Positions 18,637 to 26,822 of a stretch of 64,000 bases of DNA are shown here, in pieces (the stretch's first letter is position 1; each line of letters opens with the position of its first letter). Made by a program: the position numbers and the translations under genes. Source of the DNA: JAWKTT01 sp041398965 (GTDB lineage Bacteria > Planctomycetota > Planctomycetia > Planctomycetales > Planctomycetaceae); assembly GCA_041398965.1 (NCBI GenBank), contig JAWKTT010000016.1, positions 50,487 through 114,486 on the forward strand, given 5' to 3'. The notes under the pieces are model-generated. The model saw only the letters and a program-made list of their open reading frames with translations. It did no database searches and was not told the DNA's origin.

Positions 18637-21600
18637 ATGGAGACCGCAACCTGCGATCCCACCTGTTCCTCTCGACTGAAGCCAGCCGTGACGACCTCGA
18701 ATGACCACAGATCAACAATGCGACTGATCGGTCGTGAACACCTGACGCGCCAGGTGCTCGACCGGTTCGCCACCAGTCGTGTGGTCGCCATCGCTCCGAA
18801 CTTCCGCGAACCGAGCGGCCTGAGTGCCGGATGGGGATTAACCTCTGCTGCCCTCGCAGTGGCAGATGCGCTTGCTGAAGGCACAGACCTGACCTTGCGA
18901 CTTCGAGCCGACTCCGATGTCCACTGGCATGCGGACATTCTCGCCACGGTCCGTCGACACAAGCTCCCCGAGCGACTCGTCAGGCGCCCCGATCATCCAC
19001 TCATCGGACTGCGTCGACTGTTGCGACAGGCGAAGTCTCCCTTGGTGATTCTGGATGATGTCACGCAGAGTGACCGTATCCGGGATTTGATCAGTACGCT
19101 GCCACATGCGAAGTTTCTGCTGACCTCTCGCGTCGCCCCTCCCCCCGGCGTCTCTGAAGTGAGCATAGTGCTGGTGGACCCCTTGGAGGAAGCGGCTGCG
19201 GTCGAGTTGTTGCTTGATCGGCTTCCCAAGGATGTCGCTGAAGCGGTCGCAACGTCGGGAAAACTGCTCAATCTCGCACGGTCGCTCGAGTGTCATCCAG
19301 CCGCCCTGTCACTCGCCGCAGAAACCATTCGTCTAACCGACTGCACGTTGGAGGAGTTTTCGACACAACTTGCCAGTCTCCCGGCAGTGTCGGTGAAGAC
19401 GACTGCCAGCGAACTTCCCCCAGACATCGGGCAGTCCCCCTTATGGCGAGTTGCCCGTCTGTTGTTACATCGAATGGGGGATGTCACCGAGACGAATTCG
19501 ATCCGCGATCCTCTGCTCTTGCGTGCTGCATTTGGTGCGGAACATCTGTCGACTGTGATGGACCCGACCGGCGGACAACAGGCGCTCCCGGGACTCTCGC
19601 CCGTCGGACTAAGTTCGTTCGGCACCTCGTCCGACGAGTCGTCTCCTGTGTTCTCGCATCCTGTCTCTTCCAGCATCTCGGAAGCTCTGATGTCGGCCGC
19701 TCCCGCGACCTTGCATCGTCAGATTGTCGAGCGAGCCCACGAACATTGGCAACAGGTTCGCCAACAAGGGGGACAGGTCGAAGAGATCGTCCAGCATGGC
19801 GACGCCCTGTTGCGAGAAACCGCTCGACACCGAGCTTTCGTCCAAAGCCGTCGACCGTTTGTCGCCTTGGTGCGAGACCTCGCGCTTGGCGTCGGAGCCT
19901 GTGAGCGTGCCACCACCCTCGGCCTCGAGTATGTGACCTCCACACGTGAAGCGACGGGGGATCTCAGTCTCAACACGTCACTTGCCTATGAGGGACTCGC
20001 TCGGGTCCAGCGTGCCTGGGACCGCGTCCTCCCCGCTCGTCGCACGTTTCGTCGGGCCATCGCGATTGTCGAATCCATGCGTCCGGTCCCATTGCCTCAA
20101 TGGGTTCGTCTGGAGTGTGAAGTCGCAGAAGCCGACTTGGACGAATGCAAGGTCGAACGAGCCAACAACCGCCTCTTGCGAATTCGTGAGGCTGTGCAGA
20201 GCATCCGCCTCGAGCATCCCTATCTTGAAGCCCGCTGGAGTTTTCTCTGGGCGGCCTGTTGCCTTGCGGGGCGTCGTCCCGACAAAGCCGCCGACGTGCT
20301 GCAAGATGTGCTCGCCTGGCAACAACGCAAGCTCGGACTTGATGCGTACGAGACCTTGAAGACTCGCTCGCTCCTGGCACGTGCGCTCTTCACCCAGAAA
20401 AGGTTTCCGGAGACGGAAGCAATCCTGCGACGGGACCTCGAAATCCGCACCACGTCGTCAGCCGTCACTCCTTCGGAGGAAGTCGTCCCGACCAATTTCC
20501 TCGCCGAAATGCTGTTTGTCCAGGGACGCTACACCGAGGCCGAGTCGTTCTTCCAAAGGGTCCTCGAAATTCGTGTCGAGACACTCGGTGCGACACACCG
20601 TCTGGTCGGCGAGACCTCGAATCGACTCGCTGTCCTGCGAGGGACTCGGGGGGACTACAAAGGGGCCGAGCCGATGTTCCGGCGGGCACTTTCCATAGCT
20701 GAAGAGGTCTATGGCGAATCTCATCCCGAGGTCGCCAAGGTACTGAATGATCTCGCGGAGATGCTGTTCACCCAGGGGCGTTACGATCAATCGCGTCGAC
20801 TGCTCGAACGAGCCCAGCGTATTCAGGAGCGAACCCTCCGAAAGTCCGACCCGAAAGTGAGTCGCACGCGGAACAACCTGGCGGCTGTTTACGTCGCCCA
20901 TGGTCACTACGACGCGGCCTGTAAGCTGTATCAAGAGGATGTCGCCGCTCGACAAAATCAGGGTCAAGCCGACGACCTCCGCATGGCAACCGCTCTCAAC
21001 AACCTCGGCGACGTGCAACGATCCATCGGTAAGTTGGTCGAAGCCGAGCACAACTTAAAAGGGGCGCTACTGATCCGGGAACAGATTCTCGGACCGGAAC
21101 ATCCGCAAGTCGCCCAAGCCCTCAACAATCTTGGGTATCTCTATCTGAATCAGTATCGACTCCCGGAAGCTGGCGAGGCGATTGAGCGAGCATTGACGAT
21201 CCGTCGTCGCACACTGAGCAGTGAACATCCGCACGTGGCCAATGCCTTGTCGACGCTCGCTTCGGTCCGGTTCTGGGACCAGCAATACGAAGCCGCCGTC
21301 CCGCTCCTCGAAGAGGCCGAACAAATCACCCGCACTGTCTTCGGTGAAAAGCATCAACAAGTGGCTGTTGTCATGGCGTTGCTGGGTCGCTGCGAACTCC
21401 GACTCGGTCGACGGGCCAAAGGGGAACTGCATCTGCTCAAGTCGCGAATGATCTTCGAGGAGACCGTCGGCCCAAATCACCGACTGTATGCCGACGTCCT
21501 CATCGGACTGGGTGAACTCGCCGAACTCGAAGGGAAGGACGAACAGGCGTTCCCGTTCTATGAACGAGCCATCGCCATACAACGGCAAACGATGAGCGCC

Positions 21601-22392
21601 CCCCGTCTCGAAATGGCGACAACGTTGCAGTCGCTCGGCTTCAATCTGCTCCGAAGAAATCGGACGAGTGCTGCCTGTGAGAGGTTGTCTGAAGCCCTGC
21701 GAATTCAGCAGAAGCTTGTTCCCGAAGAGAGCCCATTGCTCATTCTGCCGCTCATACGGTTGGCTGACGCGTCATTACGCAATGGCGATCGAAAGAGTGC
21801 GGAGAAGTCTTTACGTCACGCCTTGCACAATCTCGATCACCACACAGTTCAGGGAAATACGGAGTGGCAACTGCAACTGCGTGAAGAAGCCTCCTTGATG
21901 CTCGTCGATCTATGTATCTCCCGCCGCGAATTTCAGGAAGCAAGTGCGACGCTCACTCGATTACTCGATGCTCCTTCCACCGTTCCGGAAGAGAAACGAG
22001 ACGCAAGATTGCTTGCGTTGAAGTCCCGATTGGCATCACTTCGAGTTCTAGAACGCGAGTATGCCGAGGCCGAACCACTTCAGCGTGAGTGCCTTGAACT
22101 GAGCCGCAAGATTGATGGTCGTCAGTCTGCCGAGGTGGCCAAGCATCTCGAGAGCCTGTCGTTGACGTTGTCCCAACTCGGAAAGAACGACGAAGCAGAC
22201 ACCTTGATCCAAGAGTCCATCAGCATTTGCGAGCACGTCTACGGCGATGGACACGAAGAGGTCGCCCGCGCGTTAGATCAACGAGCCGCCTTGCTGTATC
22301 GGGCGAAAAAGACTCAAGAGGCCGAAGCTCTGGAACGCCACGCCGACGCCCTCCGCGGCCGCGAGTCCCATGTCCTAGACGACATCATGTGA
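18637..22392 (+). CDS. NB-ARC/TPR protein with degenerate P-loop, module gene 4
   Basis: A protein of about 1250 residues. The NB-ARC-like ATPase region begins at MRLIGREHLTRQVLDRF (base 18718). Walker B is PLVILDDV, the next strand is KFLLTSRV (the usual LITTR box), and ECHPAALSLAAE matches the GLPLA box. The Walker A loop that should read GxxGxGKT is replaced by GLSAGWGLTSAAL, so the nucleotide-binding Lys is missing. The C-terminal 850 residues are kinesin-light-chain-type TPR repeats (for example EVAKVLNDLAEMLFTQGRYD). Such proteins act as NLR-like sensors or scaffolds. The start is uncertain: GTG 18496, ATG 18637 and ATG 18718 are all possible, and none has a strong ribosome site. Confidence 0.85.
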   Translation: METATCDPTCSSRLKPAVTTSNDHRSTMRLIGREHLTRQVLDRFATSRVVAIAPNFREPSGLSAGWGLTSAALAVADALAEGTDLTLRLRADSDVHWHADILATVRRHKLPERLVRRPDHPLIGLRRLLRQAKSPLVILDDVTQSDRIRDLISTLPHAKFLLTSRVAPPPGVSEVSIVLVDPLEEAAAVELLLDRLPKDVAEAVATSGKLLNLARSLECHPAALSLAAETIRLTDCTLEEFSTQLASLPAVSVKTTASELPPDIGQSPLWRVARLLLHRMGDVTETNSIRDPLLLRAAFGAEHLSTVMDPTGGQQALPGLSPVGLSSFGTSSDESSPVFSHPVSSSISEALMSAAPATLHRQIVERAHEHWQQVRQQGGQVEEIVQHGDALLRETARHRAFVQSRRPFVALVRDLALGVGACERATTLGLEYVTSTREATGDLSLNTSLAYEGLARVQRAWDRVLPARRTFRRAIAIVESMRPVPLPQWVRLECEVAEADLDECKVERANNRLLRIREAVQSIRLEHPYLEARWSFLWAACCLAGRRPDKAADVLQDVLAWQQRKLGLDAYETLKTRSLLARALFTQKRFPETEAILRRDLEIRTTSSAVTPSEEVVPTNFLAEMLFVQGRYTEAESFFQRVLEIRVETLGATHRLVGETSNRLAVLRGTRGDYKGAEPMFRRALSIAEEVYGESHPEVAKVLNDLAEMLFTQGRYDQSRRLLERAQRIQERTLRKSDPKVSRTRNNLAAVYVAHGHYDAACKLYQEDVAARQNQGQADDLRMATALNNLGDVQRSIGKLVEAEHNLKGALLIREQILGPEHPQVAQALNNLGYLYLNQYRLPEAGEAIERALTIRRRTLSSEHPHVANALSTLASVRFWDQQYEAAVPLLEEAEQITRTVFGEKHQQVAVVMALLGRCELRLGRRAKGELHLLKSRMIFEETVGPNHRLYADVLIGLGELAELEGKDEQAFPFYERAIAIQRQTMSAPRLEMATTLQSLGFNLLRRNRTSAACERLSEALRIQQKLVPEESPLLILPLIRLADASLRNGDRKSAEKSLRHALHNLDHHTVQGNTEWQLQLREEASLMLVDLCISRREFQEASATLTRLLDAPSTVPEEKRDARLLALKSRLASLRVLEREYAEAEPLQRECLELSRKIDGRQSAEVAKHLESLSLTLSQLGKNDEADTLIQESISICEHVYGDGHEEVARALDQRAALLYRAKKTQEAEALERHADALRGRESHVLDDIM

Positions 22393-22496
22393 CGATCGCT
22401 CTTGGGCGACGCTGACGATTGCACTTGTTGACGACAGATCAAATCGATGAACCATCAACATGTCAAACGGGTCGCCGTTCGTCGCCCCCCACTTGG

Positions 22497-24932
22497 TTAC
22501 TCAACGGTGATCGTGGGGAGTGTCAGCGTGGTGGTGAGCTTCGCGTTGTCGGTTGCTTCGAGTTTGAGGGTGATCTCTTTGTGTGGGCCGGGAGTGGTTT
22601 CTGGAGTGGACTTCAGGGTGATGGTCACCTCCTGTTGATCGGCCGGGATGTTGATTTCGTCAATCGTGATGCCGGGTGGGAGTTTGCTCCCTGTCACCTT
22701 AATGGCCCCTGAGAACGCGGGGTTGCGGGTGAGTTTGATCGTCCCTTTCCACTCGCTCCCCTTGGGGAGTTTGTCAGAGTCGGACATAGCCATCGCGGTG
22801 AAGGGGGCCTCCAGTCGGAAGTTGTGGACCGGTGTCGCGACGGTGTAGGTTGCTTTGTCCTGCTTATGGTTCCCCACGAAAACGATCGAAAACTCGCCGA
22901 GTGGGGCTGCCTCGGTGGCGGACCATTCGAGGGTCACTTCGTCTTTCCCCTTTTCGATCGGTTTGAGTCCGATGGTCACCCCAGCCGGGAGCCCCCCTTT
23001 GTCCGGAGACATCGTCAGCGTGATCGCCTCGTTCACCCCATCGCCACGAGTCGCCAGGACTTTCACACTCCCTTTCAACCCAGGACCGAAGACAGTTGAC
23101 TGCGGTTCGACTCGGATGCTTAACGGTTGAGAGGTTCTTACCGCAGCGAACAGTTCGTCATCGACACTGTTCGGGAGGAGCAACGTGTTGCTCCAGGCCG
23201 ACCGGACAGCCGACTGAGGAGTGGCGATGCTGCTGAGGTCTTGTTCACCTTGTCGACCTGTGCCAACCACTTGCACCTTCCTCCAACTCCCGACCGCCGT
23301 ATCGGGAGCGGCCTGAATGGTCAGCAGCGCCGTGTTAATCGCTGGACCGAGCATCGCTGTCGACGAAGTGACTCCGGCGGGCAGATTGATTGCGGTCAGA
23401 AAAATTGGTCCGGTGTATCCTCGCCGTGTGGCTGTCACCGAGATCGTCCCGACGCCGCCCGCAGGGACGTTCCAGACGTCGGAATCGATGGCAAGATCAA
23501 AACCCGCCTGATACTCCGTCACATTGATGTGATAGGTAAAATGCGGACCAGACCGTCGATTGAATTCCGAGACTTCGAGCAGATAGTCGCCGTCAGCGGG
23601 GAAGGTGACATCGAGCGTCCCTTCGTTGGTGCCGGAGTCGTCGATTTGCGAAATCTGTTTTCCAGTTGCATCACGCAATCGCAGATTGAGGTCGGTCGGC
23701 GACCCTGTTCCTTTGGTGACTCCTTGGAACAGAAAGTGTCCCCCTTTGGTTGCAGAGAACCGATACAGATCAACATCCCCCGGAGTGAAGAATCGCCCGT
23801 TGAGTTGAGCCTGCAAAGTGACCGGCGTTGCCTGTTCGAGGGTGTCATTCGGCTCGACTTCCACCCGTTCTTCGAGATCGGAAACAGCGACCATTGCAAA
23901 CCCGGCACTCTTGCCGCCGGTCCTTGGAGCGGCAACGGTGTACCAATCAAAGGGCCAGTCTTTCGGCGGCGAGATCGATACCGGTCCGATGTCCCTCTGT
24001 TTTCCGATGTCCCTCTGTTTGATGTCCCCTCCATTCGCCCCTTCGCCGACAAGTGTCACAGGGGTCGTCACTCCTCGCGTGATCGACATCGGATAGCCGA
24101 CGCTGACTGCGGGAAAATCTCCCATTCGCAACCGATAGGTATAGGTTCCGGCTCCGCGATACTGGATGTCTCGCACTTCGACAACGTACTGACCTGCCTG
24201 AGCAAAGGTGTGGGACAACTGACAGTCTGAGCCGAGTCCGGGAGTGTCGTCCGCACTTGCGATCGCATGTCCGGAAGCCTCGTACAGGACGATCATCGGG
24301 TCGAGTGGAGACCCCAGCCGACGGGCGAACACTTCCAGTGTCAGTTGGTCTCCGGCCTGTGCCTCAAAGCGATAGAAGTCTCGCGACAACGAGTCGACTC
24401 GACCATCAATCGCGGCCGGAATGGTCACCAACTGAGCTGTTTCATGCGTGCGATTTGTACCATTCTCGGCAATCACCGGAAGATCGTCGATCAAGAAGGG
24501 GACGAGTCGACTGGCCCCCTCCGGCGAGATGACTCGCACTCCATGAATCCCAAGCGGAGTCTCGGGGGGGAGATTGAGCCGAAATACCGTTTGGTCTCCT
24601 TTTGTGCCATTGGCTTCCACCTCTGGCGACAACTCACCCTGCACATGGAACGTGGTCACCAATTTGCTGGCCCCAGTCAACTTGGTTCCATGAATGGTGA
24701 CGTCGGTCGTCTGTCCGGGGGCAATGCCGGCCGGTTCGACCCGTGAGATCACCGGCCCTTGAGCCTCGGCGTTGGCGACCGGCCACAGTCCAACCGCCAT
24801 CGTCACGATGACCCGACCGACGAATTGAAACGCCGGTCGCCAGAGGTTGTAGTTCCTTGGGAGCGACAAACATTCCTGTTCGACCGTCACATTGTCTGAT
24901 GGAAACATGCTCTGATGCCATTCTATTTTCAT
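22497..24932 (-). CDS. Exported PPC-domain protein
   Basis: An 811-residue secreted protein. A hydrophobic N-terminal segment ends near ANAEAQ. An IPT/TIG-like domain follows (PVISRVEPAGIAPGQTTDVTI). Two bacterial pre-peptidase C-terminal (PPC) domains come next: RDFYRFEAQAGDQLTLEVFA...GQYVVEVRD and VDLYRFSATKGGHFLF...GDYLLEVSE. Several Ig-like repeats make up the C-terminal half. PPC domains usually accompany secreted enzymes, but here no catalytic domain is visible. The ATG at 24932 has GGAG upstream. The gene contains an in-frame 18-bp tandem duplication. It converges on the TPR gene and diverges from the HEAT gene. Confidence 0.85.
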   Translation of the reverse strand: MKIEWHQSMFPSDNVTVEQECLSLPRNYNLWRPAFQFVGRVIVTMAVGLWPVANAEAQGPVISRVEPAGIAPGQTTDVTIHGTKLTGASKLVTTFHVQGELSPEVEANGTKGDQTVFRLNLPPETPLGIHGVRVISPEGASRLVPFLIDDLPVIAENGTNRTHETAQLVTIPAAIDGRVDSLSRDFYRFEAQAGDQLTLEVFARRLGSPLDPMIVLYEASGHAIASADDTPGLGSDCQLSHTFAQAGQYVVEVRDIQYRGAGTYTYRLRMGDFPAVSVGYPMSITRGVTTPVTLVGEGANGGDIKQRDIGKQRDIGPVSISPPKDWPFDWYTVAAPRTGGKSAGFAMVAVSDLEERVEVEPNDTLEQATPVTLQAQLNGRFFTPGDVDLYRFSATKGGHFLFQGVTKGTGSPTDLNLRLRDATGKQISQIDDSGTNEGTLDVTFPADGDYLLEVSEFNRRSGPHFTYHINVTEYQAGFDLAIDSDVWNVPAGGVGTISVTATRRGYTGPIFLTAINLPAGVTSSTAMLGPAINTALLTIQAAPDTAVGSWRKVQVVGTGRQGEQDLSSIATPQSAVRSAWSNTLLLPNSVDDELFAAVRTSQPLSIRVEPQSTVFGPGLKGSVKVLATRGDGVNEAITLTMSPDKGGLPAGVTIGLKPIEKGKDEVTLEWSATEAAPLGEFSIVFVGNHKQDKATYTVATPVHNFRLEAPFTAMAMSDSDKLPKGSEWKGTIKLTRNPAFSGAIKVTGSKLPPGITIDEINIPADQQEVTITLKSTPETTPGPHKEITLKLEATDNAKLTTTLTLPTITVE
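23986..24021. repeat. 18-bp in-frame tandem duplication in the PPC gene
   Basis: Bases 23986-24003 and 24004-24021 are identical at 17 of 18 positions, and a partial third copy begins at 24021. It encodes a repeated KQRDIG/KQRDIG motif in the linker before the second PPC domain. It looks like a recent slippage duplication. Confidence 0.8.
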
Positions 24933-25227
24933 GACAACTCCACCCATTCGGCAGCGAATCGGGGCCGAGGGACAATCAACGCAAACACGATTTCCCCCCC
25001 ATACGTTTACAGTCTCGTTACCGTCGACCTCTGTTGTATGCGATAGCCGATGACGGATCAAAGCTGCGTCATGGATTCCCTTGAAATGGATTCCGTTGAA
25101 AAGAGGGGACGACTCCCAGTAACAAAGGGGCGACGAAGCAGAGGGCCGAGCGAAAGTTCGTTCCGTGCCACTTCAATTTCCGACAGTCAACATAGTCTTG
25201 AAGGGGCGTGTCTGTCAGAATGGAGGG

Positions 25228-26499
25228 ATGTTCACGATTGCCACTCTTCCTCTCCGACGTTTCTTCCTCCCGGCGCTCTGTGTCGCGGTTGGTGTTGCCA
25301 TCTTGTTTACTGGGCAGTCCGCCATCGCGCAAGAAGAAGCATCGCCCATGGCGATCATTGACGAGATCGCTGCTACCGAGCAAACCCAGGGCGAGTGGCG
25401 TCGACTGTTGCGAACGACCACCCCACAAAGTGAAACCGCGACTCTCCTCTTGCCAGCGCTCATGCAACTCGTCGAGGACCAAAGCACTCCCCCGGAGTTG
25501 AGGCAACAGGTGGTCTTGTTTATCGGTCGCATGGGCCGACGTGGTCTCCCAGCGGTCCCCCTTTTTGTCCGACTTCTCGACGACACAACCCCCGTCCCCG
25601 GCGGCGATCCTCCTCGTCAGTGGGGACTGAAGGCTCTCGCCTACCTTGGCCCGTTTGGTCGTGATGCGATCCCTGTCATCGTCCCGATCGCAACCGATCT
25701 CGACGTCCCGCATCGACAACGACTGGCTGCCATCGAAGCCCTCTCGCAAGTTGGCACTACCAGTCCTTTCGCCCTGACGACCTTGATGCAACTCAGTCAG
25801 CCGCTGGCGAAAGACGTTGCTGACAGGTCGCCCCTTTCGGCACAGGAACAACTCGAAATTCGGACTGCTGCCGTCGAATCGATCGCCTTCTTCCGAGGTT
25901 CGGGAAGTTCCGCCATCCCCAAACTGCTGATCTCGGCACACTCCGAGTCGGAAGGACTCAGACGGGCAACCGCCACCACGCTCGGGATGCTCGGGAGCGA
26001 TATCGTTACTTCGACATTGGTCGACATGCTGCTGTTCGACCACTCGCCCGCTGTCCGAGATGCCGCTGCGGTCTCACTTGCCGAACTCGGCCCTTCATCG
26101 ATTCCGACGTTACAACAGTTACTGAACGATCGTGAAAGCGAAGTGCGCTGGCGTGCCGCCGATGCACTCGGTCGCATCAGTCCCCCCGCCGCGATCGCGA
26201 AGGCCGACCTGACACGACTGCTCACCGATCCGGCCCCTGAGGTCCGACTCGCCGCTGCTGAAGGGCTGTGGAAACTCCATCGCCCATCGAAAGAACTCTT
26301 GTCGACACTTTCCGATTTGCTTGGCGAAACGGACCGCACCTTGCGAATGCGTTCGTATCGCCTGTTGCTGAAGATTGCCGCAGGAGGCCAGCGGGCCGAG
26401 GTCGTCGCCCTGTTTGAATCGTTGCGTCAGTCCCCACTCAACACACAACGCCAAGCTGCGACTCTCGGTTTGCGTCTGTTGACCCCGTCGCAACCTTGA
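25228..26499 (+). CDS. Exported HEAT-repeat protein
   Basis: A 423-residue protein with a signal sequence (basic LPLRRFF, then a hydrophobic core ending QSAIAQ). HEAT-repeat alpha-solenoid units follow through the remainder. Repeats are recognisable by the pattern AVRDAAAVSLAELGPSSIP, EVRWRAADALGRISP and EVRLAAAEGLWKLH. Such solenoids serve as binding scaffolds. The ATG at 25228 starts the signal peptide, although the GGAGGG is immediately adjacent; an in-frame GTG at 25165 is an alternative start. It faces away from the PPC gene across 295 bases. Confidence 0.85.
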   Translation: MFTIATLPLRRFFLPALCVAVGVAILFTGQSAIAQEEASPMAIIDEIAATEQTQGEWRRLLRTTTPQSETATLLLPALMQLVEDQSTPPELRQQVVLFIGRMGRRGLPAVPLFVRLLDDTTPVPGGDPPRQWGLKALAYLGPFGRDAIPVIVPIATDLDVPHRQRLAAIEALSQVGTTSPFALTTLMQLSQPLAKDVADRSPLSAQEQLEIRTAAVESIAFFRGSGSSAIPKLLISAHSESEGLRRATATTLGMLGSDIVTSTLVDMLLFDHSPAVRDAAAVSLAELGPSSIPTLQQLLNDRESEVRWRAADALGRISPPAAIAKADLTRLLTDPAPEVRLAAAEGLWKLHRPSKELLSTLSDLLGETDRTLRMRSYRLLLKIAAGGQRAEVVALFESLRQSPLNTQRQAATLGLRLLTPSQP

Positions 26500-26822
26500 C
26501 CATCGGGGCATTCACGGGTTGGTCGGTTACGGCGGCACTCGTTCCCACGATTGCACTGTCGATACCTCTGTCCGGAAGGCCCCTTCAAATGGGGAGAGGT
26601 CGCCTCGCGTCGACCGATGCCTCTGATGGAGGAAAGTCCAGTGCGAGACATGCAACCGATCTGTGACGATTTTGCAAAGGTTTGCTGACAGATTTCTGAA
26701 ACGATCCCCTTTCCCCCCTCATCGCTGGACTCTCGCCTCAGACGTGATAGCCTGACCCCGCACGTCTCGTCGATCACCCACGAAAGACTCCATTAAGACC
26801 CATCGACCGGGAAGAACACTCT
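26500..26822. other. Intergenic region, no gene seen
   Basis: This 323-base gap holds a small CCCC/GGGG hairpin near 26579-26593 and a GAGGAAAGTCC string that resembles RNase P helix P4, but no other part of that RNA. I find no ORF or promoter I can support. Confidence 0.5.

Noticed and set aside
26620..26660. GAGGAAAGTCC string resembling RNase P RNA helix P4
   Set aside because: No matching partner regions of the RNase P fold are visible in the flanking sequence, and the window lacks the usual 300-400-base conserved layout.
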